From: Mycobacterium haemophilum DSM 44634
Lineage (GTDB): Bacteria > Actinomycetota > Actinomycetes > Mycobacteriales > Mycobacteriaceae
Direction: 5' to 3'
DNA: 64,000 bases
NCBI RefSeq assembly: GCF_000340435.2
Contig: NZ_CP011883.2
Span: forward strand, 3,022,687 to 3,086,686
This document shows, piece after piece, positions 42,279 to 51,017 of this stretch (position 1 is the first letter of the stretch; each line of letters begins with the position of its first letter). A program made the translations under genes and the position numbers. The notes beneath the pieces are model-generated. The model was not told where the DNA came from. It made no database searches and was given only the letters and a program-made list of their open reading frames with translations.

Positions 42279-44000
42279 ATGAACGACGCGCGGGACTCGC
42301 GGGTGGGGACAATGTTTGGCCCCTATCACCTCAAACGGCTGCTCGGCCGCGGCGGGATGGGCGAAGTCTACGAAGCCGATCACACCATCAAAGAGTGGAC
42401 AGTAGCAGTCAAACTGATGTCGCAAACCTTCAGCAACGACCCGATATTTCGCGAACGAATGAAACGCGAAGCACGCATCACAGGCCGACTGCATGAGCCC
42501 CATGTAGTACCCATCCACGACTACGGCGACATCGACGGGCAAATGTATCTGGAAATGCGCCTCATCGACGGCACCGACCTGGACAGCGTGCTGAAACGGT
42601 TCGGCCCACTAACCCCGCCCCGCGCGGTCGCCATCATCACCCAAATCGCCTCAGCCCTTGACGCCGCCCACGCCGCTGGCGTGATGCACCGCGACGTTAA
42701 ACCCCCTAACGTGCTACTCACCCGCGACGACTTCGCCTACCTAGTCGACTTCGGAATCGCTAGCGCCACCACCGACGAAAAACTCACCCAACTAGGAACC
42801 GCGGTCGGCACTTGGAAATATATGGCCCCCGAACGGTTTTCCAACGACGAGGTAACCTACCGGGCCGACATCTACGCACTCGCCTGCGTGCTCTACGAGT
42901 GCCTCACCGGCGCCCCACCCTACCGAGCCGACAGCGCCAGCACACTGGTCACCGCCCACCTCATGAACCCCATCCCCCAACCCAGCACCCAACGCTCAGG
43001 CATCCCCAAAGCCTTCGACACCGTCATCGCACGCGGCATGGCCAAAAAACCCGAAGACCGCTACGCCAGCGCCGGCGACCTCGCACTAGCCGCCCACGAA
43101 GCACTCAGCGACCCCGACCAAGACCACGCCGCCAACATCGTGCGCCGCAGCCAAGAAGCCACCCTGCCCACCCCAGCAGCCACCACCGCACCACCACGTC
43201 CACCAACCCCACCGCAACAGCCACCCACCGGCTACCCCAACTGGACGCCAACCAACAACTGGAGCGGCCTACCCCCATACACACCACCACCACCACGCAA
43301 CCGCAACCCCTGGCCCATCATCGCTGCTGTCGCCGTTGTCCTCGTTGTTATCGTTGGCGCTGTGGGCATCTGGATAGTTGTCAGACCCAATCCCAAACCC
43401 ACACTTGCACCGGCTCCCCATCCAATACCGGCTGAGCGTCTCAGCGATCTATTGCTGAGCCCCTCAGAAATCGACTCCATCATGGACTCCTCAACCATGG
43501 AGCCCGGGAAGCCCATCACGTCGATGGACGCCTCCCCGGTGACGCTGTCACAGCCAGCCTGCCAAGGCGCCCTCTATACCAGTCAGGATCCGGTGTATGC
43601 AGGCACCGGCTACATCGGGGTAAGCGGCTTAGTGTCGTCCGAACCCGGAGACAACTACGACCACTGGGTCAACCAAGCCGTGGTGCTCTTTCCGTCGGCG
43701 GACAAAGCCAAGGCATTCCTAGAGACGTCGGCACACAACTGGAAAGGCTGCTCCGGCAAGACAATTACCGTCACGAACAAAAACAAGACGTACAGGTGGA
43801 CGTTTGCACAAATCAACGGCCATCCTCCGAAAATTACGGTGGTGGACACGCAGGAGGGCGCTGACGGCTGGGAGTGCCAACGCGCGATGGGCGTGGCCAA
43901 CAATGTGATCGTCGACGTGAACGCATGCGGCTACCACATCGACAGCGATCAAGGTGGCCAGATCACCGACAAGATCGTCGAAAGAATCAACAACCAATAG
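42279..44000 (+). CDS. pknH: Transmembrane Ser/Thr protein kinase PknH
   Basis: A 573-residue receptor kinase. The kinase domain has LGRGGMGEV (22-30), Lys45, HRDVKPPNV (Asp139), DFG at 157-159, and activation-loop Thr170/Thr174 in LTQLGTAVGTWKYMAPE. A Pro/Thr-rich linker (~295-342) leads to a single membrane helix (~345-368) and an extracellular PknH_C sensor domain with four cysteines (PACQGAL, KGCSGK, WECQRA, NACGY) able to form two disulfides. It is shorter than the 626-residue H37Rv protein, mainly in the linker. The known partner EmbR is not adjacent here. Confidence 0.93.
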   Translation: MNDARDSRVGTMFGPYHLKRLLGRGGMGEVYEADHTIKEWTVAVKLMSQTFSNDPIFRERMKREARITGRLHEPHVVPIHDYGDIDGQMYLEMRLIDGTDLDSVLKRFGPLTPPRAVAIITQIASALDAAHAAGVMHRDVKPPNVLLTRDDFAYLVDFGIASATTDEKLTQLGTAVGTWKYMAPERFSNDEVTYRADIYALACVLYECLTGAPPYRADSASTLVTAHLMNPIPQPSTQRSGIPKAFDTVIARGMAKKPEDRYASAGDLALAAHEALSDPDQDHAANIVRRSQEATLPTPAATTAPPRPPTPPQQPPTGYPNWTPTNNWSGLPPYTPPPPRNRNPWPIIAAVAVVLVVIVGAVGIWIVVRPNPKPTLAPAPHPIPAERLSDLLLSPSEIDSIMDSSTMEPGKPITSMDASPVTLSQPACQGALYTSQDPVYAGTGYIGVSGLVSSEPGDNYDHWVNQAVVLFPSADKAKAFLETSAHNWKGCSGKTITVTNKNKTYRWTFAQINGHPPKITVVDTQEGADGWECQRAMGVANNVIVDVNACGYHIDSDQGGQITDKIVERINNQ

Positions 44001-44009
44001 CCGCGTCGG

Positions 44010-44582
44010 TTAAGGCTGAAGATCCGGCCCCTGCGCACGCAAATCGTCGACCGCCGACATCGCGGTACGCAGCTTGGTCAGCCACTCCTCGGTGTGCTCA
44101 CCAACCAACTTGACCGACCACGCGAGTGCGTCGGCGCGGGACCGGGCGACGCCGGCATCAACCAGTGTGTCCAGCACCTGACGCTCCGGTTGCTTCAGGC
44201 GCGTCATCACCGGTACGGCGATGTGAGTGAATAGGATTCGTTCACCTGCGACCGCTACGCCCCAAGATACCTTGCGGCCGTAGCGATCCTGCGCTTCATC
44301 GGCGATCCTCATTCGTTCCGGCCGGGTTTCTTCACGGAACCGCGAGACCCGGCCTTGCGCGCGGGCCTCGCTTTCTTCCTTTCCGACGCTGTCGGATTCA
44401 GCGAGGTTGCCGATGACCGTGATCTCTTCGCGGTCAACGATGACCATGGGATCGCCGTCGAACCAGTCATCGGGAAGGCGGCCGGCGAACCATTCCGCCG
44501 CGCCGCTGGCATCGGGTTGCGCAGCTTGCTGCCAGCCCCCGGGGCGGCCGTATCGGCGCCCATGCGTGTGATATTGCTTCAT
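44010..44582 (-). CDS. Conserved mycobacterial protein (Rv1265-like)
   Basis: A 190-residue soluble protein. The core reads WFAGRLPDDWFDGDPMVIVDREEITVIG, then RIADEAQDRYGRKVSWGV, then a helical part VMTRLKQPERQVLDTLVDAGVARSRADALAW. The last block resembles short helix-turn-helix or ribbon segments. I recall reports of cAMP-linked expression for Rv1265, in keeping with the adjacent cyclase, but no enzymatic motif is visible. The start at 44582 follows two ATGATTAC direct repeats. It is convergent with pknH, 9 bp apart. Confidence 0.85.
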   Translation of the reverse strand: MKQYHTHGRRYGRPGGWQQAAQPDASGAAEWFAGRLPDDWFDGDPMVIVDREEITVIGNLAESDSVGKEESEARAQGRVSRFREETRPERMRIADEAQDRYGRKVSWGVAVAGERILFTHIAVPVMTRLKQPERQVLDTLVDAGVARSRADALAWSVKLVGEHTEEWLTKLRTAMSAVDDLRAQGPDLQP

Positions 44583-44983
44583 GATTACATGATTACACTG
44601 TTATATCTGGCAGGAAACCGCGTTCACCGGCAGCGAACGTCAAACCGTTGCCGGGGCCAGTGTCTCGACACGGGCGAAACTGCCGACCGAAGCCCAAGCC
44701 GCAGCGGCAGAATGACCCGCCAGCCCATTCACGCCGTCGACCACCACGCCGACGAGCAGCCTGGTTGTTCGGCGGCTAGCCCAAGCGAGTGCGCTCAGCC
44801 CGGAAAAGCGTTGCTATCAGGGGCGCGACGTTGTATTTTTGGTAGCGAAGCAGGCCCGGAAGCGACCAATCCAAAGCGCCGGAAGACGGGGTGAGAGCCG
44901 GCCGCGTGGGACTAGCGCAGGACGCTGTCAGACGTCCCCTAGAGGCGCTCCGGGCCTGCCCATTTGTGCGCCGAATCAGCTAG
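44583..44983. other. Intergenic region upstream of the Rv1265-like gene
   Basis: About 400 bp between the start of the Rv1265-like gene and the stop of the cyclase. ATGATTAC occurs twice in tandem (44581-44596), followed by AT-rich TGTTATATCTGG, the likely promoter of the Rv1265-like gene. The remainder is GC-rich with only chance open frames. Confidence 0.5.
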
Positions 44984-46222
44984 CTACGTCGTTCGCCGCA
45001 GCAACTTTTGCCGCGCCGAACTGGGCACGGCAGCGGCGGGTGGGGCGTTTTGGGAGCCCCCTGGGGACGGATCCGAGGCGGGATCCGACTTGTCGGACCC
45101 ATCGCCTCGCCGGACCCGAAAGAGTTTGACCTCACTCTTGATGCCCCTGAGGCGACGTGGGCCGGCGTATGACCAGTGGAATCCCGCCGCGTCACCGACC
45201 GCCTCGCACACCGAATCCGCAACCAGCACGCTGCCCGGCCGTGCCACCCCCGTGACCCGGCTTGCCACATTCACCGGACTACCAAACCAATCGCCGGCCC
45301 GGCTCACCGCCATCCCAAAAGCCACCCCCGCACGCAACCGAGGAAAGTCGTTGTCGGTGTCAATAACTTCAACAAGCTTTAGCACCACATCCAGCAACGG
45401 CGCCGGCTCGGGGCAGACAAACATCACCGCGTCGCCAATCGTTTTGACATAGCGCACCGGTGGGACAGTCAGGTCACGCGCGAGCTCAGCCAGGCGGCCG
45501 GCGAGTTGCCCTAGCTCCTCTGCTGAAACCACCTCACCCAGCCGGGTGAAGCCGACAAGGTCGGCGAAGGCGACGGTCACCTGACGCGCACCCGGCAGCG
45601 GCGTTCCGGCGGCTCGCTCGCCCGCACTGACCGCTTCGGTCTCCATCATGTGCCGCAGCTGCATGAACAGCATGTCCTCAATCATCGGGCCGAGCATCGG
45701 CACGATCCGGCTGACCAGCTCTTGCGACGCTTTGGCGATCTCCACCTCAGTGACTCCCGGGTGCATGATCGCCGCCAAAGCGGTGTATCGCATAACTTCT
45801 GCAGCATGTGACAGGCCCTCGGCGAGGACCCGCACGACGAGCACGACGTGATCGGGATCCAGCCCAAGCTCAATGAACCGCTGTACATGTGCGGCCGCCT
45901 CACCGTCCGCGCGCATGTGCACGGCCGCGTCAAGGTCATCCACGCTGGCGAGTCCGATGGCGCGCTGCACGCGCTGCAGCAACACCGGGTCAACGTCGTA
46001 CCGCTCGCTGATCTCGCGAGCCGAAACGTAGGTGCCGTCGTCACCAACAAGGTGACGGGTAGCTACGAGCAGCGGCGGGTTGGTCGCCCGGATCTCATCA
46101 GCGGTGATGCCCTGCCCTATCAACCACTCGACAAGCTCGGCGCGTTCCGCACGCGCGGCGCCTGCCAAGCCGCCGAGCAGATCCTCGATGTTCTGGGACG
46201 CTTGATCTATGTGGTTGTCCAC
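44984..46222 (-). CDS. Class III adenylyl cyclase with N-terminal pH-sensing regulatory domain
   Basis: A ~412-residue cyclase. The helical N-terminal half (LLGGLAGAARAERAELVEWLI ... MLFMQLRHMMETEAVSAGERAAG) matches the autoinhibitory, pH-responsive domain described for Rv1264. The C-terminal catalytic domain has VTVAFADLVGFTRLGE (metal Asp), YVKTIGDAVMFVCPEP with the second Asp, and SPVNVASRVTG. The Asp/Lys substrate-specifying pattern fits ATP. The tail is longer and less conserved than in H37Rv. GTG 46222 matches the Rv1264 start; a TTG three codons upstream is the alternative. Confidence 0.92.
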   Translation of the reverse strand: MDNHIDQASQNIEDLLGGLAGAARAERAELVEWLIGQGITADEIRATNPPLLVATRHLVGDDGTYVSAREISERYDVDPVLLQRVQRAIGLASVDDLDAAVHMRADGEAAAHVQRFIELGLDPDHVVLVVRVLAEGLSHAAEVMRYTALAAIMHPGVTEVEIAKASQELVSRIVPMLGPMIEDMLFMQLRHMMETEAVSAGERAAGTPLPGARQVTVAFADLVGFTRLGEVVSAEELGQLAGRLAELARDLTVPPVRYVKTIGDAVMFVCPEPAPLLDVVLKLVEVIDTDNDFPRLRAGVAFGMAVSRAGDWFGSPVNVASRVTGVARPGSVLVADSVCEAVGDAAGFHWSYAGPRRLRGIKSEVKLFRVRRGDGSDKSDPASDPSPGGSQNAPPAAAVPSSARQKLLRRTT

Positions 46223-46264
46223 ACTGGTCAACGTATAACGCCGGCGCGCAGTCGGGTGCGGTGA

Positions 46265-47497
46265 TCAGCGCGACGGGCTAGTGCTGGGGCTGCCATCGGA
46301 TGGGTGCAGCGGCACCTGGGTTCCACTGCGCCAGACGGCTTTGACGTCGCAAAGCCCGGCGAGGTCGTGATCGTCTACACCGCCGGCAACAGCCAGCAGA
46401 TCAGCGTCATAACCCGGTGCGATACGGCCCTTGCGGTGACCCAGTCCACAGCTGGCAGCGGCCGCGGCCGTCGCGCACGTCAGCACCTCGGTGCCGGTGA
46501 AGCCATGTCGGGACAGATCCACCAGCTCGTGGGGTAACACGTTATGGGGTTTTTCCGGGCTGACACCAGCATCGGTAGACAAGGCGACATGCGCACCAGA
46601 ATCCATGAGCTGGCGGATATTTCGCCGGATATCCCGGCTGATTGACACGATGTGCTGCGCCATCCCCGGGTGCACGCGAGCAATCGTGATACCGCACCAC
46701 ACCCCCTGAGCAACGATCGCTGCAATGATGTCCGGACTGGCGACATCGATTTGAGGGCCGTTTTCGCTGAGGAAGGTGCAGTGTTCGATCCCGTCCACAC
46801 CCGCGGCGAGCGCCTCGGCAATCCCAGCGGTGGCGTGTGCGTGTGCAGTCACCGGTAATCCGACCTGATGAGCCGCCGCAACCACCGCGGCCAATTGATC
46901 ATGGTCGTACTGCGGCCGCCACGGATCGGTTCCGACCGTGGTAAATCCGCCGGTGGCCATCACCTTGATCCAATCCACTCCCCGCGCGGCCCGCTCCTGC
47001 ACCGCGTCAATGAGTGCCTCGGTGCTATCAGCCTCACCGCCGAGGTACCAACAATGCCCACCGGTGCGAGTCAATGGCGGCCCGGCAACCACCAGTTCCG
47101 GCCCCACCGTGGCTCCCTGCCGGTATTCGTCGCGCAGCGACAAGGTCGCAAAGTCGCGGTCGCCCAGATCGCGAATCGTGGTGATGCCCGAAGTTAGCGC
47201 GGCCTCAGCATGCCGTCGTGCCCGCCGCAGCAGCACCTCCGCCGGGTCGCTAGCCAAATCTTGGGGGTTACCGGTGGGGTCCCAGCACAGATGCGCATGC
47301 GCATCCACGAGGCCCGGCAACAAAGTTGACTCCCCCAGGTCCACCAGAGGCATATCCGGCGGGCAGACGGCGCCGGCAAAATCGACTGCCCGGATTTGAC
47401 CATCCTCAACCATGATCGTTGCCGGTCCGCTGTGAAACCGGTACCCGTCGAACACGTGATCAGCGCGAATCGCAATGCATCGCGGTGCGGACTGCAT
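46265..47497 (-). CDS. Metal-dependent amidohydrolase (imidazolonepropionase/prolidase-like)
   Basis: A 410-residue amidohydrolase-superfamily enzyme. The HxH pair is in LPGLVDAHAHL (His67, His69), a Lys that could be carbamylated is at 178 (VDWIKVMATGG), later ligands are His219/His221 (TAHAHA) and His239 (IEHC), and the catalytic Asp is at 309 (LSTDAG). This binuclear pattern fits imidazolonepropionase- and Xaa-Pro-dipeptidase-like members; the substrate is unknown. It lies between the cyclase and amiB2 on the same strand. I do not recall it at this place in H37Rv. Confidence 0.85.
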   Translation of the reverse strand: MQSAPRCIAIRADHVFDGYRFHSGPATIMVEDGQIRAVDFAGAVCPPDMPLVDLGESTLLPGLVDAHAHLCWDPTGNPQDLASDPAEVLLRRARRHAEAALTSGITTIRDLGDRDFATLSLRDEYRQGATVGPELVVAGPPLTRTGGHCWYLGGEADSTEALIDAVQERAARGVDWIKVMATGGFTTVGTDPWRPQYDHDQLAAVVAAAHQVGLPVTAHAHATAGIAEALAAGVDGIEHCTFLSENGPQIDVASPDIIAAIVAQGVWCGITIARVHPGMAQHIVSISRDIRRNIRQLMDSGAHVALSTDAGVSPEKPHNVLPHELVDLSRHGFTGTEVLTCATAAAAASCGLGHRKGRIAPGYDADLLAVAGGVDDHDLAGLCDVKAVWRSGTQVPLHPSDGSPSTSPSR

Positions 47498-47636
47498 ATC
47501 AAGGGTCTTTCGACGTGCCTGCGGCTGTCACCGGTAAACATACAGCGGCAATAAAGCCGGCGACCAGTCAGTGGTTCACCTAAGCGCCATGATCGATCTG
47601 AAAAGCTTGGTGGCCAACGACTTTACTAATGCCGCG

Positions 47637-49034
47637 TCATGACACCGGCGGTCGCCGGTGGGCCCACGGTCGTGCGGCTTCGATCTGGGCGGACAGCGAC
47701 AACAGCGTCGCTTCGTCGTACGGCCGCCCGACGAGCTGCACTGACATCGGCAGGCCATCACCGTCCAAGTCCCATGGGACGGCCGCGGCGGGTTGACCGG
47801 TCAGATTCCAGATCGGGTAGTACGGAATGCGTTGCGCTACCAGCAGCAGTGTCGACAGCGCGCCGCGGCGCTGGTAGGCGCCGACGCGGAACGGGCCGTT
47901 GGCGGTGCCCGGGGTGACGACGACATCGACGTCGTCGAAGATCGACTGGATCCGGCGGCTCAGCGCCGCCTCTCCGGCGCGAATGGCGGCCATTCGCCGG
48001 TCCGAGAAAAATGATCCCAACCGGGCCAGCACCCGGGTGCGTGCTTCGAGCCGGTCGGGGTGCGCCTGCGCATCCGCGTCGTCGCTGATGCCGCGCAGGT
48101 ATCGGGGCAAATAGTTCGCATAGAACGCGGGCCGCGGATATTCAGGGTCGCGTATGACGACGTCGTGGCCCAGCTCGCGAAGCAATGCACCGGCCTGGCC
48201 GACGGCTGCCAGCTCTTCCCGGCCGACCCTAACGGGAAACGTTGGAACCTTGGTGCTCAAGGCAATTCGCAGCTTGCCGGGATTACGCGCCGCCGCGGCC
48301 ACGAACTCACCTTCGGTACCGGGGGCCCCGGACCCTGTGGCCGTCGCGTCAAGAAACAACGCCGCGTCCATCACCGACCGCGTGATCGGGCCATTGACGC
48401 TGAGTCCGTACCACGCCTGGTCATGCGGCTCTAATGAGATCCGATCGCGTTGCGGTTTCAGACCGAACACGCCACACCAGGACGACGGGATGCGGATCGA
48501 CCCGCCGCCGTCGGACCCCAGTGCCAGCGGAGCCAGCCCGGCGGCCACCGCGGCAGCACTCCCGCCGCTGCTGCCGCCCGGCGTGCGCGCCGGGTTCCAC
48601 GGGTTACGGGTGGCCCCGAAGGTCAGCGACTCGGTGTACGGCATCATCATCAGCTCGGGCACTGCGGTTTTGCCGATGATGACCGCGCCCGCCGCGCGCA
48701 GCCGACGCACCACCTCAGCGTCGGAGATCGCCGCCGGACGGTGGCCGCCACTGCCGTACGTCGTCACCTCGCCGGCGACGTCGACATCGTCTTTGATGGC
48801 GATCGGCACCCCCAGCAGCGGCAGCCGCTCACCGGCATCGAGGCGGTCCTGTGCCGCGGCAGCTTCGGCCCGCGCTTGATCGACGAGTACGACGCGATAG
48901 CAGCGCAGCTGAGTATCCAGACGCGCGATCCGTCCCAGGTACATCTCCAGCAGAGCTGGCGCGGTGACTTCACCGTCGGCCAGCATTCGTGCCTGTGCGG
49001 CAGCGCCGGCGAAGGCGAGATCGGTTGCGTTCAC
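47637..49034 (-). CDS. amiB2: Amidase AmiB2 (amidase-signature family)
   Basis: A ~465-residue amidase with the Ser-Ser-Lys triad: Lys81 in PIAIKDDVD, Ser155/156 in TPGGSSGGSAAA, and nucleophile Ser179 in GSDGGGSIRIP. The remainder matches Rv1263 closely (LFGLKPQRDRISLEPHD-like, MSVQLVGRPYDEATLL). It hydrolyses an amide to acid and ammonia; the physiological substrate is unknown. GTG 49034 (VNATDLAFAG) reproduces the family start; the ATG at 49097 would add 21 residues. It is divergent from the aminotransferase gene. Confidence 0.92.
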   Translation of the reverse strand: MNATDLAFAGAAAQARMLADGEVTAPALLEMYLGRIARLDTQLRCYRVVLVDQARAEAAAAQDRLDAGERLPLLGVPIAIKDDVDVAGEVTTYGSGGHRPAAISDAEVVRRLRAAGAVIIGKTAVPELMMMPYTESLTFGATRNPWNPARTPGGSSGGSAAAVAAGLAPLALGSDGGGSIRIPSSWCGVFGLKPQRDRISLEPHDQAWYGLSVNGPITRSVMDAALFLDATATGSGAPGTEGEFVAAAARNPGKLRIALSTKVPTFPVRVGREELAAVGQAGALLRELGHDVVIRDPEYPRPAFYANYLPRYLRGISDDADAQAHPDRLEARTRVLARLGSFFSDRRMAAIRAGEAALSRRIQSIFDDVDVVVTPGTANGPFRVGAYQRRGALSTLLLVAQRIPYYPIWNLTGQPAAAVPWDLDGDGLPMSVQLVGRPYDEATLLSLSAQIEAARPWAHRRPPVS

Positions 49035-49193
49035 CGCGGCAGCATATCGGGCTGGCTTAAGCGACCCGCGGGCGTCAGGCGCGAAGATGTGGTGCATATT
49101 CTCCCGTGCACAGTGGGCTCAGCCACGCTGTGGCCACGTTGGGGTGGTGGCTGGTACCCGGCAGCAAAAGACGAGAGGGCACAGACTACTGAC

Positions 49194-50357
49194 ATGCACG
49201 ACAACGTTTTCAATCTGTTGACCGAGCAGCAGCTTCGGGCCCGCAACACGATCAAGTGGAACTTCTTCGGACCCGACGTGTTGCCGCTGTGGGTGGCGGA
49301 GATGGACTATCCCACGGCACCGGCGGTGCTTGACGGGGCGCGGGCCTGCGTTGAGAACGAGGAGTTCGGCTACCCACCGTTCGGCGAGGACACGTTGCCG
49401 AGGGCGACCGCCGACTGGTGCCGGCAACGTTACGGCTGGCACGTCCAACCCGACCGGATCCGCGTCGTTCCCGATGTCCTCAAGGGAATGGAAGTCGTTG
49501 TCAACTTCCTCACTCGCCCAGAGAGTCCGGTCGCGTTGCCCGTGCCCGCCTACATGCCGTTCTTTAGTGTCCTGCAGGTCACTGGCCGCCAGCGAGTGGA
49601 AATCCCGACGGTGCAGCAAGATTCGGGACGCTACGTTCTTGACCTAGACGCTCTTGAGGCCGCATTCGTGCAGGGGGCCGGATCGGTGATTCTGTGCAAT
49701 CCCAACAACCCACTGGGCACCGCATTCACCGAAGCTGAGCTGCAAGCGATTGTGGACATTGCCGCCAGCCATGGCGCCCGGGTCATCGCCGACGAGATCT
49801 GGGGGCCACTGGTTTATGGACGCCGCCACATCGCGGCCGCGTCGGTGTCCGACCCGGCCGCCGAAACGGTGGTCACGCTGGTATCGGCCTCCAAAGGGTG
49901 GAACTTGCCCGGCCTGATGTGCGCTCAGGTCATCCTGTCCAATAGTCGAGACGTCGAAGAGTGGGACCGGATCAACATGCTGCACAAAATGGGCACATCC
50001 ACGGTTGGTATCCGTGCCAACATCGCGGCCTACCAACATGGCGCGTCGTGGCTCGACGAGCTGATCAATTACCTGCAGGCTAACCGCGACCACCTGGTGC
50101 GGGTGCTGCCGGAGTTGGTCCCCGGGGTGAAGGTCAACGTCCCGGAGGGCACCTATCTATCCTGGGTGGACTTCCGCGGCCTCAACCTGCCGGCCGAGCC
50201 TGCCGAGTACTTGCTTGCGAACGCGAAGGTGGCGTTGTCGCCCGGTATCCCGTTCGGCGCCACGGTGGGCGCCGGATTCGCGCGGCTGAACTTCGGCACT
50301 ACCCGGGCAATCCTCGATCGGGCGATCGAAGCGATCGCCACCGCGATCGTTCGGTGA
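49194..50357 (+). CDS. PatB/MalY-type PLP aminotransferase (C-S lyase)
   Basis: A 387-residue fold-type I enzyme. LPLWVAEMDYPTAPAVLDG is the PatB/MalY start. NPNNPLGTAF, ADEIWGPLVYG and the PLP-lysine motif SASKGWNLPGLMCAQV follow. Relatives cleave cystathionine or similar C-S bonds and some repress maltose genes. H37Rv has a comparable protein (Rv2294) elsewhere, so this may be a relocated or extra copy. The ATG at 49194 is used. The longer open frame upstream is amiB2 in antisense. It runs 22 nt ahead of the HIT gene. Confidence 0.88.
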   Translation: MHDNVFNLLTEQQLRARNTIKWNFFGPDVLPLWVAEMDYPTAPAVLDGARACVENEEFGYPPFGEDTLPRATADWCRQRYGWHVQPDRIRVVPDVLKGMEVVVNFLTRPESPVALPVPAYMPFFSVLQVTGRQRVEIPTVQQDSGRYVLDLDALEAAFVQGAGSVILCNPNNPLGTAFTEAELQAIVDIAASHGARVIADEIWGPLVYGRRHIAAASVSDPAAETVVTLVSASKGWNLPGLMCAQVILSNSRDVEEWDRINMLHKMGTSTVGIRANIAAYQHGASWLDELINYLQANRDHLVRVLPELVPGVKVNVPEGTYLSWVDFRGLNLPAEPAEYLLANAKVALSPGIPFGATVGAGFARLNFGTTRAILDRAIEAIATAIVR

Positions 50358-50379
50358 CTTGGACCAGTAACGTGGCGAC

Positions 50380-50814
50380 ATGTCCTGTGTGTTCTGCGCG
50401 ATCGTCGCCGGGGAAGCTCCGGCTGTCCGGATCTACGAAGACGACGACTACCTGGCGATCCTGGACATCCGCCCGTTCACCCGCGGCCACACCCTGGTGC
50501 TGCCCAAACGGCACACCGTAGATCTGGCTGACACGCCACCGGAGACGTTGGCTGCGATGGTCACCATCGGCCAACGGATCGCTCAGGCAGCCCGCGCGAC
50601 CGAACTGGCCGACGCCACAAACATCGCGATCAACGATGGTCGCGCCGCCTTCCAGACGGTGTTTCATATTCATCTGCACGTGCTGCCGCGCCGCAACGGC
50701 GACAAGTTATCGGTCGCCAAAGGGATGGTGCTGCGCCGGGACCCGGACCGGGAAACGACGGGTCGGATCCTGCGGGAAGCCCTGGCCCAGATTGATGTGA
50801 GCCGGTCGGACTAG
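50380..50814 (+). CDS. HIT-family nucleotide hydrolase
   Basis: A 144-residue histidine-triad protein. The triad motif is FHIHLHVLPR, with INDGRAAFQTVFH before it. The N-terminal CVFCAIVAGEAPAVRIYED is the common Hint/Fhit start with a CxxC. Members hydrolyse AMP-linked substrates such as AMP-lysine or dinucleoside polyphosphates. The length equals that of Rv1262c as remembered. Start ATG 50380. Confidence 0.92.
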   Translation: MSCVFCAIVAGEAPAVRIYEDDDYLAILDIRPFTRGHTLVLPKRHTVDLADTPPETLAAMVTIGQRIAQAARATELADATNIAINDGRAAFQTVFHIHLHVLPRRNGDKLSVAKGMVLRRDPDRETTGRILREALAQIDVSRSD

Positions 50815-50866
50815 CAAAGCTCTTGCCGTGCTGTTAAGAACGTGATCGGCTTGGCGGTCAAGCCGG

Positions 50867-50924
50867 CGAAATTGCCGTGATGGTCGTGACTAGTGGCGCT
50901 TGCACAACCCCCACAGCAATTTCG
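50867..50924. repeat. Convergent-junction hairpin element, copy 2
   Basis: CGAAATTGCCGTG (50867-50879) and CACAGCAATTTCG (50912-50924) pair at 12 of 13 positions around a 32-nt loop starting ATGGTCGTG. The arms and loop start match the element at 23105-23161, and it again lies between two convergent genes (HIT protein and udgB). Confidence 0.75.
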
Positions 50925-51017
50925 ACGCTGGGCGCGCGGCGCGCGCTACGGGGGCGGAGCCGGGCACATCGCCGACGCCCAGGTCAATGCCTGGCGGAGC
51001 GGCAGCCTCCTAGCCGT

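Noticed and set aside
44581..44596. ATGATTAC tandem direct repeat as a mobile-element footprint
   Set aside because: Only two 8-bp units, no inverted repeats or transposase nearby; may be chance or a regulator site.
48450..49193. N-terminal extension of the PatB/MalY enzyme by ~250 codons
   Set aside because: This stretch is antisense to amiB2; the family start MHDNVFNLLT is at 49194.
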